Assembly (NCBI RefSeq): GCF_003628145.1
Contig: NZ_RBZV01000003.1
Location: 248,001 to 312,000 of the forward strand
From: Trinickia fusca
Lineage (GTDB): Bacteria; Pseudomonadota; Gammaproteobacteria; Burkholderiales; Burkholderiaceae
DNA length: 64,000 nucleotides
Reading direction: 5' to 3'
Part shown: positions 50,920 to 59,260 of the stretch, one piece after another
Layout of the letters: each line of letters opens with the position of its first letter
How positions within the stretch are numbered: position 1 is the first letter of the stretch
Translations under genes and position numbers: made by a program
Notes under the pieces: generated by a model
Databases searched by the model: none
What the model was told of the DNA's origin: nothing
What the model saw: the letters and a program-made list of their open reading frames with translations, nothing else

Positions 50920-50941
50920 GATCGCATATCGATATGCGATC
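50920..50941. promoter_or_regulatory. Perfect 22-bp palindrome upstream of metQ
   Basis: The half-site GATCGCATATC is followed directly by its exact reverse complement. It lies 76-97 bp upstream of the metQ ATG and 67 bp past the SCO1 stop. This fits a dimeric regulator operator; I could not match it to a named box. Confidence 0.55.
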
Positions 50942-51007
50942 CGGCCCGGCACCTGGCCAGCCCGACTACGCGAGGCAAGCGCGCAGCGTGGAAGTTCGTT
51001 ATGCGAA

Positions 51008-51604
51008 CTAATCGAGCAGCAGCTTCAAGTCGTGTACCCACGGCGAAGCGCCCTGCCCGTCGCGTGCGAACAGGCGCAGCTTGCCCGAAGGATCGAACAC
51101 GTAGCTCGCCGCCGTGTGATCCATCGTGTAGCTGTCGGGCGTCTTGCCCGGCACCTTCGCGTAGTAGACGCGGAAATCCTTGGCGACTTTGGCAAGCTGC
51201 GTGTCGCTGGGGTGCAAGCCGACGAACGTCGGATTGAAGGCTGCGACGTATTGCGCGAGCACATTGGGCGTATCGCGTGCGGGATCGACCGTCACGAACA
51301 GCACCTGCACGCGCTTCGCATCGGGGCCCAGCTGCTGAAGGGCCTGCGTGAGCTCGGCCATCGTCGTCGGACACACGTCGGGGCAATGCGTATAGCCGAA
51401 GAACAGCACGACGGCCTTGCCCTTGTAGTCGGCAAGTGTGCGCACCTTGCCGGCCGTATCGGGCAGCGCGAAGTCGGTGCCGAACTGCGCGTTGCCGGTG
51501 ATATCGAGGTTCTGGAATGCAGGTGCATCCTTGCCGCAGCCCACAAGCAGCAACGCGGCGCCGAAGGCGCACGCGGCCAGGACCCGGCGCACGAGGGAAT
51601 TCAT
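51008..51604 (-). CDS. SCO1/SenC copper chaperone lipoprotein
   Basis: SCO proteins deliver copper to the CuA centre of oxidase subunit II. The 198-residue product has a lipoprotein signal (lipid Cys23 in LLVGCGK). It has a thioredoxin fold with CPDVC (Cys74 and Cys78) and the third copper ligand His163 (MDHTAA). A second ATG two codons upstream (51610) is possible. It is the distal gene of the oxidase assembly string ctaA-ctaB-SCO1. Confidence 0.94.
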   Translation of the reverse strand: MNSLVRRVLAACAFGAALLLVGCGKDAPAFQNLDITGNAQFGTDFALPDTAGKVRTLADYKGKAVVLFFGYTHCPDVCPTTMAELTQALQQLGPDAKRVQVLFVTVDPARDTPNVLAQYVAAFNPTFVGLHPSDTQLAKVAKDFRVYYAKVPGKTPDSYTMDHTAASYVFDPSGKLRLFARDGQGASPWVHDLKLLLD

Positions 51605-51620
51605 CAGCATGGCGAGGAGG

Positions 51621-52526
51621 TCATGCGCCGATCAGCGCGCGCGCGTAGTGGTCGACGAGCAGCGCGGCGAACAGCAGCGACAGATAGACGATGGAATAAC
51701 GGAAGGTCTTGCGGGCCAGCTCGTCGGAGTATTCGCGGTAGATCTTCCACGCATAGCCGAGGAACACCGCACCGAGCAGCACGGCCGACACGAGATAGAC
51801 GATGCCGCTCATGCGCGAGATGAACGGCATCAACGTGACCACGAACAGGATCACGGTGTAGAGCAGGATATGCAGCCGCGTGAACTGCTCGCCGTGCGTG
51901 TTGGGCAGCATCGGCAGACCCGCATTCTCGTAGTCTTTGCGGCGATAGAGCGCGAGCGCCCAAAAATGCGGCGGCGTCCACACGAAGATGATCAATACGA
52001 GGATCCATGCATCTCCGGGCACGGCCCCCGTCACGGCGGCCCAGCCGAGCGCCGGCGGCATCGCGCCCGACGCACCGCCGATCACGATGTTCTGGGGCGT
52101 GGCAGGCTTGAGCAGCAGCGTATAGATGATGGCATAGCCGACGAACGTGGCGAGCGTGAGCCACATCGTCAGCGCATTGGTGAACGTGTAGAGCGTCCAC
52201 ATGCCGAGACCGCCCAGCACCGCGGAAAACAGCAGGATCTGAGTGGCCGTGATTTCGCCGCGCGCCGATGGGCGCCATGCGGTGCGGCGCATCATCGCAT
52301 CGATCTTCTGCTCGACGAGACAGTTGATCGCAAACGCGGCGCCCGCGAGCAACCAGATGCCGACTGTGCCGCCGATCAGCACCTTCCACGGCACCATGCC
52401 AGGCGTCGACAGGAACATGCCGATCACCGCGCAAAAGACGGCGAGCTGAGTCACTCGCGGCTTGGTCAGCGCGAGGTATTGAGAAATGCGGGAACCGGGA
52501 TGACGGGGGAGTGTTGTGCTGTCCAT
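51621..52526 (-). CDS. ctaB: Protoheme IX farnesyltransferase
   Basis: CtaB (CyoE) farnesylates heme B to heme O, on the way to heme A. The 301-residue protein is a UbiA-type prenyltransferase with nine predicted helices. The first Asp-rich loop reads [19 protein letters not shown] and the second [15 protein letters not shown]. The ATG at 52526 is used. A GTG at 52535 overlaps the ctaA stop (GTGA) and is an alternative coupled start. It lies between ctaA and SCO1. Confidence 0.94.
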   Translation of the reverse strand: MDSTTLPRHPGSRISQYLALTKPRVTQLAVFCAVIGMFLSTPGMVPWKVLIGGTVGIWLLAGAAFAINCLVEQKIDAMMRRTAWRPSARGEITATQILLFSAVLGGLGMWTLYTFTNALTMWLTLATFVGYAIIYTLLLKPATPQNIVIGGASGAMPPALGWAAVTGAVPGDAWILVLIIFVWTPPHFWALALYRRKDYENAGLPMLPNTHGEQFTRLHILLYTVILFVVTLMPFISRMSGIVYLVSAVLLGAVFLGYAWKIYREYSDELARKTFRYSIVYLSLLFAALLVDHYARALIGA

Positions 52527-52531
52527 GTAGA

Positions 52532-53641
52532 TCACGCGGGAGCGGCGTCGTGCGTCGGAATGGCGGCACGACCGGGACGGCTGGAAGCGGTTCGAAAGTT
52601 TAGCACAACGAGCAGCAACAGCAGGATGGCGGCGCCGCCGTTATGCGCGACCGCGACCGGCAGCGGCCATTGCAGGACGATGTTCGACAGACCAGTCGCA
52701 AACTGCAAGGCCACCACGGCCAGCACGCCGTTCGCGGGCCGCTTCAACGACTCGAAGCGCCGCAATTTCAGGGCCAGCATAACCAGATAAGCGATCACGA
52801 CGACCGCGAACGTGCGATGCGTCCAATGAATGGCCACCAGCGCATCCTGCGCGATGGCGTCGCCGTCGCTCGTCATGCCCAGCGCACGCCACAGGTGAAA
52901 GCCGTGCGCGAAGTCCATCGGCGGCACCCATTGGCCGTTGCACGTCGGGAAGTCGGTACAGGCCAGCACCGCGTAGTTCGTGCTGACCCAGCCACCCAGC
53001 GCAATCTGCAAGACCAGCAGCGCGAGGCCGACCAGCGCGGCGACGCGCCAGCGCGCGACCTCCGGCTCCCACGCGGGAACCGGCGTGACGCGCGCCGCGA
53101 GCCAGCCGAGCGTGCCGAGCAACGCGAGTCCGAGCAGCAGATGCGTCGTGACGATGACGGGTTGCAGCTTCATCGTCACCGTCCACGCGCCGAAGGCGCC
53201 TTGCACGCCGATCAGCAGCAGCAGCGCCGTCGGCCACCACGGCGAGACGTGAAGCGGCCGACGCTTGACGCGCGCCACCCATGCGATCAGTGTCTGCGCG
53301 ATGATCAGCACGCCGATCGCCATCGCGAAATAGCGGTGAATCATCTCGATCCACGCCTTCTGCATGCTGACGGGCCCGCTCGGCAATGCCGCGTGCGCGG
53401 CTGCAATCTGCGCATGCGCGATGAACGGCGACGCTGTGCCGTAGCATCCGGGCCAGTCGGGACACCCAAGGCCCGAATCGGTGAGCCGCGTGAAGCCGCC
53501 GAACATCACGAGGTCGAGCGTGAGGAACGTCGTCACCCAGACGAGCTTGCGGAACTTGTCGTCGCTGGCCTTCACCCAGACATAGCTGAGCGGCACCAAC
53601 GCGATGAAAAGCCCGGTCAAACCCAGTTGTACGAGAAACAT
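52532..53641 (-). CDS. ctaA: Heme A synthase
   Basis: CtaA oxidises heme O to heme A for the aa3 oxidase. The 369-residue membrane protein has eight helices. The conserved heme-ligand His residues appear in [34 protein letters not shown] and [11 protein letters not shown] loop Cys pair (CPDWPGC and CTDFPTC) is also present. AAGGA is 8 nt from the ATG at 53641. The gene precedes ctaB with a near-overlap. Confidence 0.95.
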   Translation of the reverse strand: MFLVQLGLTGLFIALVPLSYVWVKASDDKFRKLVWVTTFLTLDLVMFGGFTRLTDSGLGCPDWPGCYGTASPFIAHAQIAAAHAALPSGPVSMQKAWIEMIHRYFAMAIGVLIIAQTLIAWVARVKRRPLHVSPWWPTALLLLIGVQGAFGAWTVTMKLQPVIVTTHLLLGLALLGTLGWLAARVTPVPAWEPEVARWRVAALVGLALLVLQIALGGWVSTNYAVLACTDFPTCNGQWVPPMDFAHGFHLWRALGMTSDGDAIAQDALVAIHWTHRTFAVVVIAYLVMLALKLRRFESLKRPANGVLAVVALQFATGLSNIVLQWPLPVAVAHNGGAAILLLLLVVLNFRTASSRPGRAAIPTHDAAPA

Positions 53642-53673
53642 CTTCGGAATCCTTATCGTGCCCGCTTGGGCCG

Positions 53674-54321
53674 TTACCCGATGCTCGACCACTTGAGCAG
53701 CTTCGTCACGTCGCCTTTGATCTTGCTCGGATTCGGGTTCTTCGGAAAACGCATCATCAGGTTGCCGTTCGGGTCGACGAGATAGATGTGATCGGTGTCC
53801 TGCGTGCCGGACTCACCCGGCAGCCATGCCGCGAGCGCAGCCGGATCGGCGGCCAGCATCCGCGTGTCCGGATAGGCGCGCTTGATCACGTCGGGCACAG
53901 CGTTGGAGTCCGTGCGCAGCCAGACCGTGACGAGGCGCTCGCGCTCGCCCGCTTGCGTCACGCGCACCTGACGCATGAAGTAGAGCTTGGTCGCGCAAGC
54001 CTCGTCGCACGCGCTGCGATCGACGGCGATCATGAGCCAGCGCCCGCGTAGCGACGCGAGACGCATGGGGTGCCCCGCTTCGTCCGTCACGAGCAACGTT
54101 TCAGGAATCGGCCGCTGCGGATCGATCAGCGCGCCATAGTTGGTCTTGCCGCCTGCCGGTTTGAACACGTAATACGCGAGATACGAGGCGACGACCGGCG
54201 CCGCGCAGAGGAGCGCGACGAGCAGCACGACCCAGCGGCCACGCTGCCAGGAGCCGCGCGAAGGCGTCGCAGGAGCCGCGCCGGACTCGGGAGATGGGGA
54301 AGTTGGCTTCGTCACAGTCAC
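53674..54321 (-). CDS. Membrane-anchored thioredoxin-like protein with CxxxC (SCO-like), oxidase assembly locus
   Basis: The 215-residue product has one N-terminal helix (about residues 29-52) and a periplasmic part. That part carries CDEAC (Cys105, Cys109) in the place of the SCO CxxxC, plus a late segment TDHIYLVDPNGNLMMRF like the SCO His region. It is annotated in related genomes simply as a transmembrane protein of the oxidase locus. A copper or thiol-disulfide role in subunit II maturation is inferred. The GTG at 54321 is chosen, with AGAGG about 9 nt away; another GTG is at 54315. It lies between surf1 and ctaA. Confidence 0.8.
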   Translation of the reverse strand: MTVTKPTSPSPESGAAPATPSRGSWQRGRWVVLLVALLCAAPVVASYLAYYVFKPAGGKTNYGALIDPQRPIPETLLVTDEAGHPMRLASLRGRWLMIAVDRSACDEACATKLYFMRQVRVTQAGERERLVTVWLRTDSNAVPDVIKRAYPDTRMLAADPAALAAWLPGESGTQDTDHIYLVDPNGNLMMRFPKNPNPSKIKGDVTKLLKWSSIG

Positions 54322-54335
54322 AGTGTCAAACCTCT

Positions 54336-55040
54336 TTACGCCGTTTTCTTGGCGGCACGGCGAGCCGCATAGAGACCAAACCCGAGCGCCGCGGCCGCCA
54401 TGCCCCACCATTGCAGCATGTAGCCGTAGTTGCGCTCGACACCCATCGTCGGCGCGGGCCAGTCGCGCACGAGCTTGTCGCCGTCGTCGCTCGTCTGTTG
54501 GATCACGAACGGCTGCAGCGGCAGGCCCAGTTCGGTCGCGTACGCGCCGACGTCGAGGTTCTGCCGGATCCGCTGATGCGGCGCCGAGCCGCCAGTACCG
54601 ATTTCATAGGCCCGCGATGCATCGGCCCGGGCGATGCCTTCGATCGTGACGTCGCCGGCCGGCGTGGCATACGGCGCGATCGCAGTGCGCTCGTCTACGT
54701 TGCGCGGCAGCCAGCCGCGATTGACGAGCACGTAGCCGCCGTCGTCCAGCTTGAACGGCATCACGACATAGAAGCCGGGCTGATCCTGATACGGACGGTT
54801 GTCCAGATACACGACTTGCTCCGGCATGAAGCGGCCGTGCGCCCGCACGCGATGGTATTCGATCGAGCCCAGGCTGACCGGTGCGGCCGTCACCGTCTGC
54901 GACGGCGCATGCTCATAGCGCTCGATCTGCGCTTGCAGCGCTTCCTTTTGATGAGCGCGATCACGCTGCCAGAAACCGAGCCGGATCGTGACGGCCATCA
55001 CGAACAGGATCAGCAGCGCGGGAACGAGGCGAATTTTCAT
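54336..55040 (-). CDS. SURF1-family oxidase assembly protein
   Basis: SURF1 helps insert heme A into oxidase subunit I. The 234-residue protein has two helices that bracket a periplasmic domain (first about residues 5-22, last about 205-225). Family motifs are RLGFWQRDRAHQKEAL, LDNRPYQDQPGFYVVMPF and VLVNRGWLP. The C-terminus reads YGYMLQWWGMAAAALG. It is divergent from the small DUF2909 gene and followed by the SCO-like gene 14 bp on. Confidence 0.93.
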   Translation of the reverse strand: MKIRLVPALLILFVMAVTIRLGFWQRDRAHQKEALQAQIERYEHAPSQTVTAAPVSLGSIEYHRVRAHGRFMPEQVVYLDNRPYQDQPGFYVVMPFKLDDGGYVLVNRGWLPRNVDERTAIAPYATPAGDVTIEGIARADASRAYEIGTGGSAPHQRIRQNLDVGAYATELGLPLQPFVIQQTSDDGDKLVRDWPAPTMGVERNYGYMLQWWGMAAAALGFGLYAARRAAKKTA

Positions 55041-55078
55041 ACGCTCGCTCCTCGGACTGCGCGAGTCGCGGACACGGG

Positions 55079-55087
55079 TGCGATAAT
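55079..55087 (+). promoter_or_regulatory. Extended -10 promoter of the DUF2909 gene
   Basis: TGC followed by GATAAT is an extended -10, with a start point near 55094 and a leader of about 34 nt. It lies in the 87-bp divergent spacer with surf1. Confidence 0.45.
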
Positions 55088-55127
55088 TGCAATCATCGCT
55101 TCATGCTCCCGAATTTCAGTGAGTTCC

Positions 55128-55337
55128 ATGCACATCCTCGTAGCTCTCGCTTTCATCCTCATCATCGCCAGCATGGTGTCGGCGCTGTATTTCATGATGC
55201 ACGACCGCGGCAAGACCAAACGGATGGTGTGGTCGCTGGCCACGCGCGTCGGCCTGTCGATCTCGCTGTTCCTGTTCATCCTGCTCGCGCATTGGCTCGG
55301 CTGGATCGATTACAGCCACGTGCCGCTCGGCCGCTGA
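55128..55337 (+). CDS. Twin transmembrane protein (DUF2909)
   Basis: The 69-residue product has two hydrophobic helices (about 2-23 and 38-60) around a basic loop DRGKTKRM, the DUF2909 pattern. It is encoded on the opposite strand inside the oxidase operon, between coxC and surf1, a place conserved in Burkholderiales. A role as an oxidase accessory or small subunit is inferred from position only. The start ATG at 55128 was chosen because the longer in-frame upstream part overlaps surf1 antisense. Confidence 0.87.
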   Translation: MHILVALAFILIIASMVSALYFMMHDRGKTKRMVWSLATRVGLSISLFLFILLAHWLGWIDYSHVPLGR

Positions 55338-55408
55338 GCGGCCTGGCTCGCCGAACCGCGCCAGAATCGTTCGACGCGGCCGCGGCCAAACGTCGCATCT
55401 CTTCGCCA

Positions 55409-55446
55409 CAAAAGACAAACGCCGCCCCGATCGACTCGAAGGCGGC
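55409..55446 (-). terminator. Terminator of the oxidase operon after coxC
   Basis: On the minus strand GCCGCC pairs with GGCGGC (55441-55446 and 55421-55426) and is followed by the T-rich GTTTGTCTTTTGTGG. It lies 100 bp past coxC and ends the ctaC-to-coxC transcript. Confidence 0.6.
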
Positions 55447-55545
55447 GCCCTAACGCCATCACTGCGCCCTAACGGTATCGCGCGCAAGGCTTCATGTCCT
55501 GCGCATTCGGCTCGCCCCTGAGACAGGGCACGAGCCGCCCATCCA

Positions 55546-56403
55546 TTACAGCCAGTAGACGACGATGTAAAGGCCGAGCCAGACGACGTCGACAAAGTGC
55601 CAGTACCACGCGGCGCCTTCGAATGCGAAGTGGTGATCGGCCGTGAAGTGACCGCGGATCAGGCGCACGAGCACCACAGCCAGCATCGTGCCGCCGAGGA
55701 ACACGTGGAAACCGTGGAAGCCCGTCAGCAGGAAGAACGTCGAGCCGTACACGCCGGAAGACAGCGTGAGGTTCAGTTCGTTGTAGGCATGGATGTACTC
55801 GAACGCTTGCAGGAACAGGAAGCAAATGCCGAACAGCAGCGTCGCGGCCAGCCAGGCGATGGCCTTGGTGCGGTGGTTTTCACGCAGCGCGTGGTGCGAC
55901 ACCGTCAGCGTGGCGCCCGAGCTCAGCAGCAGCGCCGTGTTGATGGTCGGCACGGGCCACGGCACCATCGCCTTGAAGTGGCCAGCCAGCGCGGCGGGGC
56001 CTTCGTTGGGCCACACGGCCGAGAAGTCGGGCCAAATGAGCTTGTAGTCGAGGCTGCCGAGCTGATGCATGGCGATTTCGCGTGCATAGAACAGTGCACC
56101 GAAGAACGCGCCGAAGAACATCACTTCGGAGAAGATGAACCAGCTCATGCTCCAGCGGTACGACGTGTCGACGCGCTTGCCGTACATGCCGCTTTCGGAC
56201 TCGCCGATCGCATCGCCGAACCAGTGGTACAGCACGAAGAGGAGCCACAGCAGACCCGCGAGCATCGTGAACGGGGCCCACGGCGTATCGTTCAGCCATA
56301 GCGCAAACGATCCGAGCATGACCAGCAGGCCAACGGCCGCAGTGACCGGGTGCCGCGACGGATTCGGCACGAAGTAATACGGGCTCTCGTTTTGACCGCT
56401 CAT
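55546..56403 (-). CDS. coxC: Cytochrome c oxidase subunit III
   Basis: Subunit III stabilises the aa3-type oxidase and shapes proton uptake. The 285-residue protein has seven helices. Conserved parts are SEVMFFGAFFGALFYA, HFKAMVPWPVPTINTALLLSSGATLT, AFEYIHAY and TGFHGFHVFLGG. The C-terminal WYWHFVDVVWLGLY is the family end. The start MSGQNESPYYF at 56403 is used. Confidence 0.96.
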   Translation of the reverse strand: MSGQNESPYYFVPNPSRHPVTAAVGLLVMLGSFALWLNDTPWAPFTMLAGLLWLLFVLYHWFGDAIGESESGMYGKRVDTSYRWSMSWFIFSEVMFFGAFFGALFYAREIAMHQLGSLDYKLIWPDFSAVWPNEGPAALAGHFKAMVPWPVPTINTALLLSSGATLTVSHHALRENHRTKAIAWLAATLLFGICFLFLQAFEYIHAYNELNLTLSSGVYGSTFFLLTGFHGFHVFLGGTMLAVVLVRLIRGHFTADHHFAFEGAAWYWHFVDVVWLGLYIVVYWL

Positions 56404-56482
56404 TGTTGAATTCTCCACTTCAGTCCAGTAGTTCACCTGAGCAACGCGTCGATACCGCGCCGCTTCACTTTTCTCTTCGCGC

Positions 56483-56698
56483 TCAGCGCGTGACGACGTG
56501 CACGACCGCGATCAGCACCCCGATGAAAATCGCCACCGCCAGCAACGCCGCCGCAATCACGTGTAGCGGATTGAGCTGCGCCGCGTCGGCCTCGAGATCG
56601 CGGCGCTTGCGCACACCGAAGAACGACCACAGCACCGCCTTCATCGTCTTTGCGAAACTGCTCTTGCCATCGCCTGCGGCCATGCTGCCTCCGTCCAT
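56483..56698 (-). CDS. DUF2970 small membrane protein
   Basis: The 71-residue product has a basic soluble first half with SFFGVRKRRDLEADAAQL and one C-terminal helix (about residues 48-68), the DUF2970 layout. Between cox11 and coxC it is a recurrent member of betaproteobacterial oxidase operons. AGGAG is 8 nt from the ATG at 56698; a second ATG five codons on is an alternative. The function is unknown; oxidase assembly is inferred from position. Confidence 0.85.
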   Translation of the reverse strand: MDGGSMAAGDGKSSFAKTMKAVLWSFFGVRKRRDLEADAAQLNPLHVIAAALLAVAIFIGVLIAVVHVVTR

Positions 56699-56712
56699 GC
56701 GCACTTCTCCTG

Positions 56713-57312
56713 TCACGTGCCGCTCGCCGACGCAAGCGCGGCGCTCGTCGTGCCCGCGTTCGGCGCGGGCGCATTCAATTCGAAGAACGTGTACGACAGC
56801 GTAATCGTCTTCACGTCCTTGGGCAGCTTCGGATCGACGTAGAACACGACCGGCATCTCGCGCGTCTCGTGCGCCGCAAGCGTCTGCTGCCTGAAGCAAA
56901 AGCACTCGATCTTCTCGAAATATTCGGTCGCCAGCCCCGGCGCATAGCTCGGAATCGCCTGCGCCTGCACCTGGCGGTTCTGCTCGTTCGTCACCCGATA
57001 TTTGACGACCGTCACCTCGCCCGGATGCACGTCGAGGCTCGCGCTCTCCGGCTTGAATACCAGCGGGCCGCGCCCATTCGCGTCGAATTCGATCGAGATC
57101 GTGCGCGTCAGGTCCACCTGCGTGTTCTTGGCCTGTTTGACCGTCGCGTCGCGCTTGGTGAGGCTGTTGGCCCCGGTGACCTCGCAAATCGCACGGTAAA
57201 GCGGCACGAGCGCGAAGCCGAAGCCGAACATCACCACGGCCATCACGACCAGCTTCACGAGCATCGAACGGTTGAAGGAGCGATCCGCTTCGCGCGGCGA
57301 ACGCGTCGACAT
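56713..57312 (-). CDS. ctaG: Cytochrome c oxidase assembly protein CtaG/Cox11
   Basis: Cox11 inserts copper into the CuB site of subunit I. The 199-residue protein has one N-terminal helix (about 18-38) and a periplasmic immunoglobulin-like domain with the copper-binding pair in IECFCFRQQTL. It ends in an Ala/Thr-rich tail. It follows the 44-residue small protein and ctaD, as expected. Confidence 0.95.
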   Translation of the reverse strand: MSTRSPREADRSFNRSMLVKLVVMAVVMFGFGFALVPLYRAICEVTGANSLTKRDATVKQAKNTQVDLTRTISIEFDANGRGPLVFKPESASLDVHPGEVTVVKYRVTNEQNRQVQAQAIPSYAPGLATEYFEKIECFCFRQQTLAAHETREMPVVFYVDPKLPKDVKTITLSYTFFELNAPAPNAGTTSAALASASGT

Positions 57313-57342
57313 CGAGCTTTCCTCGTCAATTCCGAATGCTGC

Positions 57343-57477
57343 TCAACGCAGCAGCAACTGCTTTACGACGGCACCCATAAAAAAGACGACGACGATACCG
57401 ATCAGAATCAGCGCCATGCGCAGATTGCCGGCGCGAATCTGCTCGGGCGTACGTCTTTTTTGTGGATTCCGGTTCAT
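57343..57477 (-). CDS. Cytochrome oxidase small assembly protein (44 aa)
   Basis: A 44-residue protein with a basic N-terminus (NPQKRRTPEQIRAGN) and one helix (about residues 22-40). The start at 57477 is the first ATG that gives this compact form; the longer frame is arginine-rich and non-coding. It lies between ctaD and cox11, where a micro-protein of this kind recurs in Burkholderiales. It is often missed by gene finders. Confidence 0.8.
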   Translation of the reverse strand: MNRNPQKRRTPEQIRAGNLRMALILIGIVVVFFMGAVVKQLLLR

Positions 57478-57591
57478 GCTGAGATTTCTTGTGCGCGAGG
57501 CGAGCAGCCTATGCCCTCGCCTCGCTTCATGCCGCCCGGGCGGCCGCCGTGCGCGTGAAGCGCGACGTCGGCACAACCCGGGTCAGCTCGT

Positions 57592-59205
57592 TCATTCGAC
57601 CGTCGGCGGGTTTTCGAACGTGTGGAACGGAGCGGGGCTCGGCACCGTCCATTCGAGACCCGTTGCGCCATCCCACGGCTTCTCGGCCGCCTTCTCGAGT
57701 TCGCCGCCGCCACGGTAAGCGGGCAGCACGACCGCGAACAGGAAGTAGACCTGCGCCAGACCGAAACCGAACGCGCCGATCGTCGCGACCTGGTTCCAGT
57801 CCGTGAACTGCGCCGGGTAGTCGGCGTAGCGACGCGGCATGCCTGCGAGGCCGACGAAGTGCATCGGGAAGAACGTCACGTTGAAGAAGATCATCGACGC
57901 CCAGAAGTGGATCTTGCCGCGCGTCTCGTTGTACATCCAGCCCGTCCACTTCGGCGACCAGTAGTACCAGCCCGAGAACAGCGCGAACAGCGAACCGGCT
58001 ACGAGCACGTAGTGGAAGTGCGCCACCACGAAATAGGTGCCGTGATACTGGATGTCGAGCGGCGCCATCGCGAGCATGAGGCCCGTGAAGCCGCCCATCG
58101 TGAACACGAACAGGAAGCCGATCGCGAACAGCATCGGCGTCTCGAACGTCATCGAGCCGCGCCACATCGTCGCGAGCCAGTTGAACACCTTCACGCCCGT
58201 CGGCACGGCGATCAGCATCGTCGCGTACATGAAGAACAGCTGGCCCGTGACCGGCATGCCCGTCGCGAACATGTGGTGCGCCCAGACCATGAACGAGAGG
58301 ATCGCGATCGACGACGTCGCGTACACCATCGAGCTATAACCGAACAGCGGCTTGCGCGAGAACGCCGGAATCACCTGCGAGACGATCCCGAACGCCGGCA
58401 AGATCATGATGTAGACCTCGGGGTGACCGAAGAACCAGAAGATGTGCTGGTACATCACCGGGTCGCCGCCGCCCGCCGCGTTGAAGAACGACGTACCGAA
58501 GTGACGATCGAACAGCACCATCGTGATCGCGCCCGCGAGCACCGGCATCACCGCGATCAGCAGGTAAGCCGTGATGAGCCACGTCCACACGAACATCGGC
58601 ATCTTCATCAGCGTCATGCCCGGCGCGCGCATGTTCAGGATCGTCACGATGATGTTGATCGAACCCATGATCGACGACGCGCCCATGATGTGCACCGCGA
58701 AGATCGCGAAGTCCATGCCCGGGCCCATCTGCGTCGACAGCGGCGCGTAGAGCGTCCAACCCGCGGCCGTCGCGCCACCCGGCGCGAAGAACGAGCCGAC
58801 CAGCAGCACCGCCGCCACCGGCAGCAGCCAGAAGCTGAAGTTGTTCATCCGCGCGAAGGCCATGTCGGCCGCGCCGATCTGCAGCGGAATCTGCCAGTTC
58901 GCGAAGCCGACGAACGCCGGCATGATCGCGCCGAACACCATGATGAGACCGTGCATGGTCGTCAACTGGTTGAAGAACTCGGGACGCATGATCTGCAGGC
59001 CGGGCGAGAACAGCTCGGCGCGAATCATCAGCGCCATCACCCCGCCGGACAGGAACATCATGAACGAGAACAACAAGTACATCGTTCCGATGTCCTTGTG
59101 GTTGGTGGCGAACAGCCACCGACGCCAACCGTGCGGCGTCGCATGCGCATGGTCATCGTGCGCGTGGCCGTGACCCGCGGCTACATCGTGTCCGATGCTA
59201 GACAT
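57592..59205 (-). CDS. ctaD: Cytochrome c oxidase subunit I
   Basis: The catalytic subunit with heme a and the a3-CuB centre. The 537-residue protein has twelve helices. Heme and copper ligands are seen in TMHGLIMVFGAIMP (heme a His), FWFFGHPEVYIMILPAFG (CuB His-Tyr) and VWAHHMFATG (CuB His pair). The pair for hemes a3 and a is in VAHFHYVLVAGSLFALF. GGAG is 7 nt from the ATG at 59205. It is preceded by ctaC. Confidence 0.97.
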   Translation of the reverse strand: MSSIGHDVAAGHGHAHDDHAHATPHGWRRWLFATNHKDIGTMYLLFSFMMFLSGGVMALMIRAELFSPGLQIMRPEFFNQLTTMHGLIMVFGAIMPAFVGFANWQIPLQIGAADMAFARMNNFSFWLLPVAAVLLVGSFFAPGGATAAGWTLYAPLSTQMGPGMDFAIFAVHIMGASSIMGSINIIVTILNMRAPGMTLMKMPMFVWTWLITAYLLIAVMPVLAGAITMVLFDRHFGTSFFNAAGGGDPVMYQHIFWFFGHPEVYIMILPAFGIVSQVIPAFSRKPLFGYSSMVYATSSIAILSFMVWAHHMFATGMPVTGQLFFMYATMLIAVPTGVKVFNWLATMWRGSMTFETPMLFAIGFLFVFTMGGFTGLMLAMAPLDIQYHGTYFVVAHFHYVLVAGSLFALFSGWYYWSPKWTGWMYNETRGKIHFWASMIFFNVTFFPMHFVGLAGMPRRYADYPAQFTDWNQVATIGAFGFGLAQVYFLFAVVLPAYRGGGELEKAAEKPWDGATGLEWTVPSPAPFHTFENPPTVE

Positions 59206-59260
59206 GAGAATCTCCTAGAGCAATTAGTGCGGCACCGACTGTGACAAGCACAGCGACACG

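Noticed and set aside
57622-59244. 540-codon plus-strand frame opposite ctaD
   Set aside because: Runs of Arg/His/Glu with no domain; it mirrors ctaD codon periodicity.
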